Part shown: positions 33,123 to 46,457 of the stretch, one piece after another
Numbering within the stretch: the stretch's first letter is position 1
How the letters are laid out: each line of letters opens with the position of its first letter
The notes under the pieces: generated by a model
Database searches by the model: none
What the model was told of the DNA's origin: nothing
The model's input: only the letters and a program-made list of their open reading frames with translations
Made by a program: the position numbers and the translations under genes
Assembly (NCBI GenBank): GCA_036971715.1
Contig: JAVHJL010000004.1
Location: 1,984,001 to 2,048,000, forward strand
Length of the DNA: 64,000 nucleotides
Reading direction: 5' to 3'
DNA from: Arthrobotrys musiformis
Lineage: Eukaryota; Ascomycota; Orbiliomycetes; Orbiliales; Orbiliaceae

Positions 33123-34950
33123 AGCTTGGGGGTCGCCGTATGGATGCGAGGGAAAGCCAAGGGTTGATGATACAGGGATGGGTGGATGGGTTGTTTTGGT
33201 GTTGATATATGTTGGGTTTTTGAGAAGTCGCGTTTCTTGGTGTCGACTCAGTCGCCACCCTGGAGCTGGGTAGCTTGGAGTCGGCCAATAGAAAGAGACG
33301 GCGATGCATGATACTTTAAGAGCTTAAGAGCTATGGTATAGCTTGGAGTGGTCTCGATAGTACGGCCCCAAGCTTAGGGGGTCTTCCCAGGCCGTTTTTG
33401 ACTCGTGTAACAGTATATTACCAATGTATTGCACGCTATACATAGTAGTCCTGAGAGTCTATAGCTATATTGTACGCTTTTAGAGAGATCGAAACGACAA
33501 CAGGGTCAACTCGACTATCGATATCAGGTATAATTTCCAGATTTTATTATGTATATTACATTAGCCTCGAGACTAGGATTATATGGGGAGGGGACGGGGT
33601 TTGCCAAGCCAAGCCTGGCCAGACCCGTCCGCCGACGAGACGAGGGGATCCATCTACGCCACCGATTTGGAGGCGGACTAGTATAATATTACCCTCAGGG
33701 TTGCTCTGGGCGGCTAGAGCTTCAAGAGCTGCAGCCATTTACCCAAACAGCTGCAGCTGCAGGTCTGCTGCTAGTTACCAAGTAACTCCCCATGTATGGA
33801 GGCCATGTTATGTTCATGCAGAGGCACACCCCCTAAATTATATAATAAATGATATACTACTAGCCTCAGGGCTTATATATGAACGTTATTCAGGGTGCAG
33901 TAGCATAAATGGAGGTGGGGCAAGGAGTCGTGATATCCTCCGGAGAACTGGAGTCGTATACGTAGTATAGTATCAAAACACAGGGCATCCACAGCACCTA
34001 GATAGGTAATAAACCCACGATGATTGCATATAGAAGTAGTATAGTATCAATAGGAGTGTAGTAGTAGTGAGACCGAGTAGTAATATACGTACTAGCCCGG
34101 GCTCCTTTCATTGATCGATACTTTTGTCCCTTTCCCCCCGTCCTTTTAAGCATTTCTTCCTTCTTTCTTCTCCACCAGCTGCAGATACTATTCTCGATCA
34201 ATAGACACTCGATAATCATACCCATTACCCCCTGAACCAATCAGAACCTATTTTTCAGTAGGTATTAATAGGTATTTAGGTCCCTTGGTTCTGCTGCTAG
34301 ATTTCTCCAAACTATCAGTCAAACAAACAAAGCTTCTCCTCTTGTTCATCACCACCAACCAGACATCTACTGCTACTACCGACTAGTTGGCTGGCCTCCT
34401 CTCCCCATCGATATCCTCGACCATCATAAAGACTCCAAGGTTGGTTGTTCCCTTTGGATCCTGCTCCGTCTTTGTTGCGGATCAAGGCTGCGTTTTATCT
34501 GTTTTTCTAACCTTCGCCGGCTACTTCTTAGTACCAGTACCTTACTCAGCCAAAGCTCCGGCTCGTGCGCAGAACATTAGGTACTGAGCCATCCCCTCTT
34601 CCTCCCCCCCAAAATACCCCTCACCTCACCTGCCTTCACCGCACCAAACCGCCCCTGCACGACCTCTTACCTCTTCATCTTCAACCTCATCGTCTTCCCT
34701 ACCCGTCTGCTCATCAAGCTAACCTTTTTCTGCTTTTCCCTCGCTTTTTTGTGCTCTTCGAGAAGCTTGTTTGTGCAGGATCACGCAACCAAACAAAGCC
34801 AGTGGAAATATTTGATCGCCTCGAAAAAAAAAAAAATATCTTTCTTCTTCTCTCCTCCACATCTCCCTCTCATTCTCCTGATCTAGTCATCACAACCACC
34901 TCCACTACAACAACCACAACCTCCTCCGTCATCAACAAAACCTCATCAAA
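33123..34950. other. Divergent intergenic region with AT-rich, decayed-looking stretch and importin leader
   Basis: About 1.8 kb between POT1 and importin alpha. The part 33400-34330 is AT-rich with many TATA words and GCAGCTGCAG motifs and looks like decayed repeat sequence, though no terminal repeats or coding remains were found. From about 34560 the sequence is strongly C/T-rich, ending in CTCATCAAAATGG; this is the importin promoter and 5' leader. Confidence 0.5.
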
Positions 34951-36964
34951 ATGGCAGACCGTTTCATTCCAGAGCATAGACGAACAAACTTCAAGGCCAA
35001 GGGCACCTTCAAGCCTGAGGAACTCCGTCGTCGCCGTGAAGAGCAACAGGTCGAGATCCGAAAGCAAAAACGCGAGGAGAACCTTGCCAAGAGACGAAAT
35101 CTCCAAATCACAAGCCCCACACCCCACTCCGGTCTCACAGGTGTCGATAGCGATGATGAGAGCGCTAATACCGAATCTCAGGTAAGTCTTTTTTCCCGCG
35201 GTGTTCCTACCCGTCCTCATATCCACCCCTCTCTGTCCTGGGGTTCCTGGTGGCCTTCGCTTGTCCACAAGTGTTGGTGGGGCTTTATCGTGGCATTCCT
35301 TATCGGACCCTGTCCTACTGTCCTCTCTCGTCCGATAAAATCCCAGTATCCCTTCCAGACCCCAAGATATCCCCTCTGATCGCGTCTTTGCGTGATATAT
35401 ACACCTCCCGTCATGTCCTATCTAAATGTAGCTTCTGGGATTCCAGCTAATTGTCTGTGGGTACTACCCCTGTCTAGCTCACCGAGGATCTCCCTTCCAT
35501 GATTCAAGGTGTCTTTTCTGATTCTATCGACCAACAAATTCTGGCCACCACCAAATTCCGAAAATTGCTCTCCAAGGAGAGGAACCCACCAATCGAAAAG
35601 GTCATCGAATGTGGCGTCGTTTCCCGATTCGTTGAATTCCTCCGATCTCCTCACACTTTGGTTCAGTTCGAAGCCGCCTGGGCTCTTACTAACATCGCTT
35701 CTGGTTCCGCCGCTCAAACCCAAGTGGTCATCAACGCTGGTGCCGTCCCGATCTTTGTCGAGCTTCTCAGCAGCCACGAGCCCGATGTCAGAGAACAAGC
35801 CGTCTGGGCTCTCGGTAACATTGCTGGTGATAGCCCTCAATGCAGAGACTATGTCTTGAGCGCTGGTGCTCTTCGTCCTCTCCTCCAGCTTCTCGGAGAC
35901 AGCCGCAAGTTGAGCATGCTCCGCAATGCTACCTGGACACTTAGCAACTTTTGCCGTGGAAAGACTCCGCAACCTGACTGGCAAACCGTAAGTCTATTTT
36001 CTTTCTCTTTTTCTCTTGGGGAAAGGGGGTTAGCAAACCTTTAGCTAACGTTTTATTTCAGATCCTTCCTGCCCTCCCAGTGTTGGCCAAATTAGTCTAC
36101 AGCTTGGATGATGAGGTATTGATTGATGCTTGCTGGGCAATTAGCTATCTCTCCGATGGCTCCAATGATAAGATCCAGGCTGTCATCGAAGCGGGCATCC
36201 CACGCCGCCTTGTTGAGCTTCTCATGCATAACTCTACTAGCGTTCAAACTCCAGCTCTCCGATCCGTTGGAAACATTGTTACGGGAGATGACGTCCAGAC
36301 CCAAGTTATAATCAACTGCGGGGCTCTCCCGGCACTTCTGTCCCTTCTTAGCAGTACTAAGGATGGCATTCGTAAGGAGGCTTGCTGGACAATCTCAAAC
36401 ATCACCGCTGGCAATTCTTCGCAGATTCAATCGGTCATCGATGGGAACTTGATCCCACCATTGATCAACCTGCTCAGCAATGGCGATTTTAAGACAAGGA
36501 AGGAAGCTTGTTGGGCTATCTCCAATGCTACTAGTGGGGGTCTGCAGAAGCCTGACCAGATTCGATACTTGGTTGCCCAGGGTGCTATCCGTCCATTGTG
36601 CGACCTCCTTTCCTGCATGGACAACAAGATCATTCAGGTCGCCCTCGATGGCCTTGAGAACATCCTTAAGGTTGGTGATATGGACAAGGAAACCAACGGC
36701 GAGGGCATCAACAAATATGCTCTGTTCATCGAGGAAGCCGGTGGAATGGAGAAGATCCATAACGCCCAGAACAATGCCAACGAAGAAATCTACATGAAGG
36801 CGTACAACATCATCGAGAAGTACTTTGGTGATGAGGAAGATGAAGGCGATGTCCAAGGAATTGCTCCCCAGCAGACCACCGAGGGCAACACCTTCAGCTT
36901 CGGTGCTCAACCTGCCCAAGGAGGGTTCAGCTTCGCCAACCAAGGTGATACCATGGACATGTAA
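34951..36964 (+). CDS. SRP1: Importin subunit alpha (karyopherin alpha)
   Basis: Three exons, 34951-35181, 35478-35987 and 36062-36964, give 547 residues, the family's normal length. Importin alpha binds classical nuclear localisation signals and couples them to importin beta. Residues 10-50 are the importin-beta-binding domain with its [18 protein letters not shown] cluster. Then follow about ten armadillo repeats, with the WALx[14 protein letters not shown] and WTISNITAG type Trp-Asn array that forms the NLS-binding groove. The C-terminus is acidic with FG-like dipeptides. The first intron is 296 nt, by far the longest in the window; the second is 74 nt. Exon 1 ends exactly after the IBB region and its acidic linker. 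Confidence 0.97.
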
Positions 36965-38448
36965 GCTGTTTTTGCTTGCTCGAAATTGTATCCACACCAA
37001 GCTAGACCTTCCATCGATTGAATTACAGAAAAGGGGCTACTGGAATTGAAAGAAATGCCTCCCATACGACAATGGCGTTTTCTCGGCTCGATTTGCAAGG
37101 TTGCTCCTTTTCTTCAAATATCGGGCTTTAAATGGTTTTTGTTAGTGCTTTCAACAATTCGCTTTGTTGGTTCCTACGTCTACCCACACACCTATTCCCC
37201 CCCATATTTGAAATGTATCCACCCAATCATGTCATCCCTAGCCCCCCTTACCCCCCCTTCCCCTTCCTCTTTCAAACCGTGTTCTAGTGATAATATCCTG
37301 TACGGCCCCCCTTTGTAATATTTAAAACCTACGTTCACGTCCTGATACCAGATTTCTCCTGTAAACCAATATCACCTCCCTGTATGTCCCTTTTCCTTTG
37401 CCTCAATATATTTTCCCGTAAAATAAACTCTCTGCGTCCTTTCCCTTTCCTTTGTCCGTCCCGCTTCCACTTCTTCCTGCAACAAATGCCCCAAAGCCTC
37501 CTTTCCTGCTTTCGGAATTTTGTCCTTTTCCTCGTGCCTTTCCCTTTCTACTTAAGCATGATTATTCGGTCAGGTTCACAGTTGCCGGCGTTTTTTTTGT
37601 ATATCCTGGTCCTCTCCCATCCCCACCTTCCCCTCCGAATAAAAGTTGGGGACGCAGGAAAACCCTCTTATGTAGCTCCCTATCTATAACAAAGATCCCT
37701 TTTGCGCAATGGAAAGATCCGAAATCCCCTCCTGGAAGTCCCGCCTCCTTCTACACGCACGTTTCCCCCTCTATACTATATACCATATATAGCACCATGC
37801 TCCCTCCCCCATTGACGTTTAACCGACGATGTCCACGAGACAGTTGTACGTGTACTACACCTCTTGTAACTGTGATAAGTTTAAATTTTTATGTAAGCGA
37901 CGAAGAAGATGACGAGAGCAAACGGAGATAAAGAATGAATAGAAACAATCAGATGAAATATGTCTATGATATCTATCTATCTATACGCTTGATGTTAACA
38001 GGGTTAGGTTATTGGGTAAATTTGATTGTAGTGTGTAGGGGGTACTGGTATCCAGACGAGGCTGACGATATCAGAATTCTCATTGGGCTGGGTTTAACTA
38101 TATGCAACTTGGATCGGCTGCATTGGATTGCCTGCGGTTAATCAGATAGCTGCTAGCAAATCTGCCAGATTAGAACTAGCGACAAGTAATCTTGTCTATT
38201 CGAAACTCTGATGTATTTCTAGTTCTATCGCAAGTTCTAGGCTCTTTCCTGCTTCATCCTTCCTTCTTCCTACGATCGAGACTTTCGACTACCTCACAAC
38301 CATCGACCAGCTTAAAACCATCGTGTTGGCGAACAGCAGCCGCGACCAAAAAAACACCACGCCAACAAAAACACCTCCCCTGCAGCTAAGCTCGACAAAA
38401 CGTTCAAACGTTTCCAAGACCTGAAGGAAGAAGGAAAAAAACCACTAA
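36965..38448. other. Intergenic region: importin 3' UTR and helicase promoter
   Basis: Long C/T-rich stretches (37200-37800) with open frames that arise from composition, followed by an AT-rich part. No gene is supported. Confidence 0.6.
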
Positions 38449-41400
38449 ATGCCACCCAAAAAGCCTTCGAAGGCTGCTGCTTCCGATAAATCCAAAGTCG
38501 AACCAGCTGCAGCCAGCTCTTCTAGCAAAGGCAAGGGCAAAGCTCCACCCGCTGCCACCGGAAGCAATGCCAAAGGCAAAGGCGCCGCCGCGGCAGCTGA
38601 AGCTTCGGAGCCGCCAAAACCAAGCTTGAACGAGATCATTGGCGGGAAAGGGTGGACCGGGAAGCTCCCTGTGACCATCTTTTACGAACTGACGGTCAAG
38701 AATCGGTGGGACAAGCCGGAGTACACTAATGTATTGTTACTCACACATATCCCCCTTCCACCTCAAAATGCCCTCCTTCGAAAACGAGAGAGAGAGATAG
38801 GGAAAGATACAATAGCTGACATCGTGAGTAGAGACAATCCAAAGAAGGTCACCAATCGTCCGTCATAATCCGTTCCAAGAATCCAAAAACCCAAGAAACG
38901 GAAACCATCCGTTTCGATCCTCCCTCTGCTCTTAAAACCGTCCCTACATTCCACCCAACGGCTCTCGAAGCTCGACATTTCGCCGCTACGTATGCTCTAC
39001 ACAGGGTCTACTCCGGCCGAAACCTACAATATGCCCTCCCACCGACCCACAGGCCTTACTGGCAGGCATTCGAAGCGGTCAAGAAGGAAGATGTAAAACA
39101 AGGGTTAGAATACAAGTACAGCGAGGACCCGTTCCAGGTACAGCGTGATAGGATAGCTGCTGAAGCTGAGAAAGCTGCTGCGAGGGAAAAGGCTGCTTTG
39201 GTGGGAACCGTTGCAACTACCGGCGCACACGCTATATCCTCTTCACAGATACCCAAGGGATGGGCCGGATCGGTACTTGTCAACATGGGAAAAGGCACCA
39301 GAGGTCTTCTCGAGAAGTTCATCCGGTTGAACAGGGACTGGAAATACGATAACACCCTCGATAATATCACCAAACACTCGATAGTGGGTCAATTGACCAG
39401 CGCCGGGTTCAGGATCAGCCATGCGGAGGAGGCGTGCGAGTGGGCTACAAATCTGGAGGATGCATTAGGTTCGAGGTTGGTTGCGAGTTTATTGGGGTAA
39501 CAAGAACGGTTGTTTTGCTGATTTTTTTCCTCTTTGTGATTTTTGTGGGAGGGTTTCGATGTAGAGTGGTTGCTTATTCATGTTCCCGAAGACGATATGC
39601 CGGCCAAGTATTTGCCGGATAATTATACCGTTGGAGCGGTGGCCTTTGTCACGGATTCTTTGGCCAGGGAGTACGCTGCTAAACGTATGGTTTCCATTCC
39701 TCTTCTTATTCTTCATGAAAGGGCTGGCTAATTTTATATAATTTAGGAATTTCGGGGGCTGGATATCCTATCGAAGCCGCTCGCGAGGCACTTGCAGCAT
39801 GTAGTGATAACGAAACTCGTGCAGCAGAGATCCTCATGCAAACCCTAGTCTACGGCGAGCCCAAGAGACGAGCAGTCAACAACGAAGACGACCTCATAAT
39901 CTTCGACGACGAACCGGAGTTCTCATCCGAACAATGGCAGGAGGAACAGGCCTCCCTCGAAGCCATCTACGGCGACAAATTCATCCAAGTTTCCGAGGAT
40001 ATCTGCCAGATCAAGTTGGAAGTTGCTAGTAAGAAGCTTCCGGCGAAGATGTTGTTGGAAGTTAGGAAACCGTGTTCGGGGTCTTATCCGGATGAGATTC
40101 CGGTGTGGGCTGTGATCAGTGAGCCATTACTGCCTTCGCATGTACGGTTGAGTTTGATCAGACGGATTGCGGATTATGCTGAACCTTTGAAGGGGGGAGC
40201 TATGATCTTTGGGGTCGTCGATTGGCTTGAAACTTCGATCGAAGAAATGGTGGATCGACCGGGCAAGTTGAAGGAGGTTTCTAGCGTAGTTGCTGGTGCT
40301 GCTGCTATTAGAAGCGCACATAAACATCCAGTACAGAAGAAGAAAAATGCGAAGCATAGAGCCAATCCGATAGATTGGACTCCCGGGCTCCCCGAGGCCA
40401 TGCAAATGCTAAAGCTTTCTGAAGAGAGGATGGATACTATGGAAGGGAGGAAGATGATGACTGCCAGGAGGTCACTGCCAGCTTGGAATCTCAGAGCACA
40501 TATCACCGAGTGTATCGATAGTAACTCGGTTACTGTCATTTCTGGTGAAACTGGTTCTGGAAAATGTAGGTATTCCCATTACACTGATATCTAAAATACA
40601 GCTGACAGAATACCACAGCAACGCAATGCGTCCAATTTGTCTTGGACGATTTGATCCGCCGAAATCTTGGGACCGCGGCGAAGATTATTTGCACCCAGCC
40701 CAGACGTATTTCGGCCATTGGGTTGGCTGAGAGGGTTAGTGCAGAGAGATGCGTCAGCTTGGGCACGGAGATCGGATATGCGATTAGAGGAGAGTCGAAG
40801 ATAGGGCCTAATACCAGGATAGCTTTTATGACAACTGGTGTGCTATTACGGCGTTTACATGATGGCGATGGATTATCGGATGTTTCCCATGTCTTTATTG
40901 ATGAAGTCCACGAGCGGTCGCTGGATAGTGACTTCTTACTAGTTCTCATGAAGAGGCTGTTGACGAAGCGGAAGGATTTAAAATTGGTTTTGATGAGGTA
41001 GGATTTGATTTTGATTTCTTATGATAGCACGGCTAATATTGTTCCAGTGCGACGTTGGATGCAAGAGTCTTCGCGGAGTACTTTGGCAATGTCCAAATCG
41101 TCAATATCGAAGGACGAACATTCCCAGTCAACGATTTGTAAGACCCCCCTTGTCACTCTATCCACATTCCCAACTAATAGAAAGCAAAAGCTACCTCGAC
41201 GACATACTTCGCTTCACAAACTTCAACGCTTTAGCCCGCGGCGGAGACTCGAAGTTAAGACCCGTCGATGCCGACACAGCCGACGTAGATCCCGCGATTG
41301 GCATGCAAATGAGAGCCCTGGGAAAAGGCGTGAACTACGAGTTAATCGCGGCCACCGTCGAGGCAATCGATGAGAACCTCGGCGAGCAGGATGGTTCCAT

Positions 41401-43069
41401 CTTGATTTTCCTCCCGGGTACCCTGGAAATCCATCGGGCGATAAAGGCTATTAATGATCTTCCTGAATCGTACCGATACCTTGCTTACCCGCTCCACGCA
41501 TCGCTCACCCCGGCGGAACAACGGAAGGTGTTTTTGCGTGCGCCGAAGGGACAACGGAAAATCATCTGTGCGACTAATGTTGCCGAGACATCGATTACTA
41601 TTGAAGATATTGTGGCGGTCATCGATACCGGCCGTGTGAAGGAGACGCTGTTCGACCCTGAAACCCGTATGATACGGCTGACGGAGACATGGGCGTCGAG
41701 GGCGTCTTGTAAGCAGCGCAGGGGCAGAGCTGGTAGAGTCCGAGAGGGGGATTGCTATAAATTGTACACCAGGGTGGCGGAGATGGATCGGATGAAGGAG
41801 GCTACTACGCCGGAGATTTTGAGGGTGCCTTTAGAGAATATATGTGAGACATGCCGCACCATCTTCAAAATCGTGAGTCTAGCTAACGGATTTTGGGGAA
41901 AGGTCTTACGATTAAAGCGATGGGGGTTAAGGATGTTGGAACATTCTTGAGATCAGCGTTGACACCGCCGGATACTCGTACTGTGGATGCGGCGCTGAAG
42001 ACGTTGACCCGGATGGGGGCTCTGAAGGACGATGATCTGACGGGTCTCGGGAAGCATTTGAGTACCATCCCCGCAGACGTCAGGAGCGCGAAATTAATGA
42101 TCTACGGCTCTATTTTCGGCTGCGTGGATGCGGCTTTGACGATTGCGTCTATATTGGCGGTTAAGTCGCCTTTTGTTGTCCCCAGGGAAAAACGGGATGA
42201 GTCGAAGGAGTATGCCCCCCCCCCCTTTCTTTTACTCTACCATCTACCTAGGTACACTACTAACAGAGAGACACAGAGCCCGCAGCTCCTTCGGCAACGG
42301 CAACGGCGATCTAATAGCCGACTACCAAGCCTTCGAAGAATGGAGCAACATCTCCCCAACGCTCTCACACTCCGAACTCCGCAGCTGGTGCGAGCAAAAC
42401 ATGCTCTCCCTGGCAACGCTCAACGACATACGATCGAATAAATCACAATACATCTCCTCGCTGCAGGAAATCGGATTCCTACCGCTATCGTACCATAAAG
42501 ACTCCGGCGGCTCCAACAGAAGTTTAAACTCACAAAACAACAACGACGCCGTCGTGCGTGCGATAGTTGCATCATCGTTCAGTCCGCAGATAGCACGTAT
42601 CCAACTCCCCGAGAAGAAATATGCGGCTACGATGAGCGGGGCGAAGGAGTTGGATCCGGAGGCTAGGACGATAAAGTACTTCACGGAAGACGAACGGGCG
42701 TTTTTACACCCGTCGAGTACGTTATTCGACGCCCAGACTTTTCGGGGAAACGCGGCGTTCATGGCTTTTGCGAGTAAAGTTTCTACGTCCAAGGTGTTTA
42801 TTCGGGATGTCACCCCCGTTAGCGCGTATGGATTGTTACTCCTGGGGGGCAGCGTGGAGTTGGATATGAGCGGGAGGGGGGTGAGGGTTGATGGGTGGGT
42901 TAGGGTGAAGTGTTGGTTGAGGATCGGGGTGTTGATTAAATGCCTGAGGGTGCTGTTGGATCGGGAGCTGCAGAGGAAGGTTGAGGATCCTGGATTAGAG
43001 GTTGCGGGGGGGGAGGTTGTGGGGTTGGTTCGGCGGTTGATTGAGTTTGATGGGATGGATCCGATGTGA
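38449..43069 (+). CDS. RWD-domain DEAH-box RNA helicase, DHX57/YLR419W type
   Basis: Nine exons: 38449-38730, 38832-39468, 39565-39684, 39747-40565, 40619-40997, 41048-41137, 41185-41843, 41903-42209 and 42277-43069, giving 1,361 residues. The N-terminus is Ala/Lys/Ser-rich. A UBA-like segment and an RWD domain ([17 protein letters not shown]) precede the helicase core. Motifs are GETGSGKS (I, split by an intron), TQPRRISA (Ia), DEVHER (II), SAT (III), TSITIEDI (V) and QRRGRAGR (VI). HA2 and OB-like regions follow. This is the architecture of DHX57 and yeast YLR419W, putative RNA helicases of uncertain role, possibly in translation. The intron 41138-41184 is only 47 nt and uses an AAG acceptor next to an out-of-frame TAG; the intron 42210-42276 has an 11-C run. 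Confidence 0.9.
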
Positions 43070-43363
43070 ATATATTACATACAATTGTGGTATTTTAGAC
43101 GGGTTTGTGTTGGGTTTTTGAGGGTGGTTTGAAGGTGGATTGCATGGGATTTATGAATGAATTGAGACTTTTGGTATTTACATTTATGCATCTATTATCT
43201 CCAGAGAGTGTTCGGCCTCGCAGATGCAACGAGCAAGGCTAAAAAGAAAGTAAAAGTAAAAGTAAAAAGAGAACGCCATAATATACGCCGCCATCCAAAC
43301 GCCCCGGCAAACCCCGCTAAAGCGCTATAAAAAAACCGAATAGATAAAAAAAAGAAAGGGCTT

Positions 43364-44797
43364 TTAAACAAACCGCACACCGCTCCCGCCGACCATGGGC
43401 ATGAACACCAAAAACACCATCCACAGAACGACAGAACACTGTGCCGCGGGAGCCCATACGCTCCCCGTCTCACGGATGGGGATAGTTATCCTCTCCGCCT
43501 CGCTCTTCTTGATATCCTCGTAAACGGTTTGATTGAACGTTGCATTCCTTTCTCGATCGTTGCTGAAGAAATAGGGTGGGTCTTCGGAGTCGTAGAGCGG
43601 TGGTCCCGTCTGCGTTGGTATTTCGCAGATTTTGTCGTCTTTAGAGGGGGGTGGTGAGGAACAGCGGCTTTTGAAATCCAGCTGTCGTTGCGGGTTCGAA
43701 GAGTTGAAGTACGCTTTCACGTACGTTAGTAATAAAGCGGCATCACCCTCCGGCGGACCACCGCTCCACAGGGGATCTCCGTTGGACCAATGCGTGATCA
43801 CTAGGTGTCCCGGTTCGGCGGGGAATAAAGTGGTGTTGGAGATAGTCCACACCTGCACGCCGTCGTGGTACCAGGTTATGGCATCGGACGTCCAGTCGAA
43901 GCGGAGTTCGTGGATTTCGGCGGTGGAGTTGTAGGGTATTCCGGCGACGAGGAAGGTTCCGGGGAGGGCGAGGAGGTTGGAGCCACCGATTTTGGTGTGC
44001 AGGACGAGGTTTAGGACCGTGTGGGTTGAGTTTATTTCGCGGGAGAGGAGTTCGGTATCAATCTCTTGCGAATCGTCGTGGTACCTGCTTACATATTCAA
44101 TTAGTTTATCAGATGGTCACGGATAACCCAACGGGCGGCTACGGATATCACGGATGAGTGAATTAAAAAGAACTCACCAGTAGAATCCAAAACACGTCCC
44201 GGGCCATTTGGTAGTTCTATACCCGACCCTGAACGTCCCGTAGAACATATCGTTCCGCGCGGAATCCAGCTCCGCGCCGATGAGGTACTTCTCGCCGTTT
44301 ATTACGGTGTAATTCCTGGGGACGATGAGGTTTAGACCCGCGTGACCGCCGTAGATGCCGCGGGAGTTGAGGGAGATGTTGAGTGCTGGATTGGGGATTA
44401 TGGCTTCCAGACGGGTGGCGCGGCCGTACGGTCCCAATGCCCTTTTTGGGTCCTTTTTTAACATATATATGTTAGTAAAGTTTTTGAATATATCGTGGTA
44501 AAGAGGAAGGGGGGCGTACCAATTCCCAAACCTGCGGCTGCCAGTCGGTATCATCTTTGAAATTCTTGATCTTGGTGAAGTCCGACTCGAGCAGATCCGT
44601 GAAGACGGCGTATTCGAGATCCGAGGTGGAGTTTACGGAGTACCCACACTCGCAGGCGGCTGGTTTTCCACATGTAATTAGTATATTGATATCCATAAGA
44701 GATAGAATGTAAGGGACTAACCGTCAACTCTGGAAGGGAGCCGAAGCAACGAAAGAAGAAGCACGGGGAGCCTCAAAGACTTCCAGAACGAAACCAT
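43364..44797 (-). CDS. Glycoside hydrolase family 16 cell-wall protein, probably GPI-anchored
   Basis: Four exons, 44797-44722, 44659-44520, 44452-44178 and 44084-43364, give 403 residues; introns are 62, 67 and 93 nt. A signal peptide covers about residues 1-26 (LPVLLLSLLRLPS). The GH16 jelly-roll core carries the catalytic motif E171-I-D-T-E175, joined across the last intron. Further core motifs are GTFRVGYRTTKWPGTCFGFYW and HELRFDWTSDAITWYHDGV. The C-terminus ends in a hydrophobic segment that fits a GPI or membrane anchor. Several N-x-S/T sites are present. Family members act on beta-glucans or transfer glycans in the wall; the exact subfamily and substrate are not clear from sequence. 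Confidence 0.87.
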
Positions 44798-46457
44798 CTT
44801 TATTCTCTATTCTTCTCTATTCTTTGGTAGGAAGACAAGATATAACTATCTTTGATAGACGGCGAATTCGAATGATCGAACATGCAGCGTGGTAACCAGT
44901 ATCCACTAAACTGTATAAATGCATATATAATCCTTCCAATCAGTAAAAATTACATCACACGACGTGCCATCCAGCTGATTTAAGGTGTGGATGGGAATAA
45001 AAGGGAATAACAAACCTGATATTATATTATATCCTCCCAGCAGCAATTGATGCAACCCAGCAGTGCCAATTGACAAACATCGACAGACAATAAATAACTT
45101 CTAAAGCGAGAAGAATACGATGAATGGCCCGAGAAGGTCGATGGGAGATGATGATGATGATGATGGTGGTGGATGGATGGTGTGGTCAATGTGGTTGTAA
45201 CAGCGATGCGATGGTGTGTAAGTAGATACGTAGGTGCTATCCGTGCACCGTGTCTGTCCATCGTGAAGTCCGCCAACCATCGGCTTCACCAGTACCTATA
45301 TACTTAGTATACAGTACTGAATACATCCAATCTGAATACCGTATCCATAATGGCTCTCCTCCAGCGGGATCAAGCATCAAACGTAAACCTCAGCTCGAAT
45401 GTGGCCCACACGCTGTCCAGGCACGACAGCCAGACAGTACCTGTTGGCATAATGCAGTACAACTCAACCGCACTTCCCTTCACATGCTGGCCAGCCAGTC
45501 AAGGTACCTGTACCTCGCCCAGTCCCTCCCAACAGACCAATCACCAACCCGGCCCGCCCGCCAGCTTGCTAACAAAAACCGGGGTAAGTTAAGCTTTCTG
45601 GGGGAAAATTTTTCACAAAAAAGATCTCAGTTCGAATTCGTATTCAGGTTTAGCCGCTAAAAACATGTATATCTATGCATCTATCGCTGAACGAAGGCTA
45701 AGTATATGCTAATGTGTAGGTTATTCACGGAAACATTCGAACGACTTTAAAAAAGACAGCAAACAGTAATGCATAATGCAATGTATATAATAATAAAAAG
45801 GATAAACGCCATCAAAGACACCCCCCGAAAACACCGTAAATCAAATAGTCATGGCATGTACGTGACCACTGGTGACAAAGATTGGAGCATATAACACTTA
45901 TCTCCGTTCTTCTTTGTCCGTGGCAGAGATATTGTGATAAACGTGAAAGACAGATAACAAAAACAGAAAAGCAGAAAAGCAAAAACAAAAAAGGACGAAA
46001 AAGCGGAGCAGTGGACTGAACAGTATGGACATGGGACCTTGGGAGAGTTAAATCTTGACAAGACTTCCATTTCCTAATAAAAACGTTATTAAAACCCAGA
46101 AATGGGTCTCGTCGGCGATTCGTTGTCGTTGGTTAAAAAAAAAAAAAGGACGGAGAGGTGGCGGGACAGTTTCGCCGCACGAGCCAAGGGCAGAGGGGGG
46201 CCTTACAACCCCAATGGGTACTTCCATGAGCAATAGAAGCATTGCTCGGCCCCCTTGTCCTCGGCTGGCAGCTCCAGCTGCCCCACCAACCTCTCCTCCT
46301 CCTCTTGTTCCTCCTCCTCTTCTTCATCGTCCTCCTCCTCTTCTTCATCGTTCTTCTCCTCCTCTTCCTCTTCCTCCCCCAACAACCCCCCCTTAACTTC
46401 CTCCTCTTCCTCCCCTGTGGGATCGCTGACGCAGGACGAGGGAGTTTGGTGCCTTTC
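44798..46457. other. Intergenic region: GH16 promoter and cyclin 3' flank
   Basis: The GH16 promoter side holds a (GAT)n tract (about 45147-45170) followed by GGTGGATGGATGG. Most of the region shows no gene. The last part (46203-46457) continues the cyclin frame beyond its stop and is reported separately. Confidence 0.55.
46203..46457 (-). other. In-frame, acidic open extension after the cyclin stop codon
   Basis: Directly after the cyclin TAG (46460-46458) the same frame stays open for 84 codons to TAA at 46203. It encodes a Glu-rich stretch from a GAGGAAGAG microsatellite, then LVGQLELPAEDKGAEQCFYC. The repeat part lacks T and so cannot contain stops; the last 28 codons are of mixed composition. 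It may be plain 3' UTR, a read-through extension or a recently lost C-terminus. Confidence 0.5.

Noticed and set aside
33470..33970. 166-codon plus-strand frame in the AT-rich stretch near POT1
   Set aside because: It lies in decayed-looking sequence and shows no domain; chance opening is more likely.
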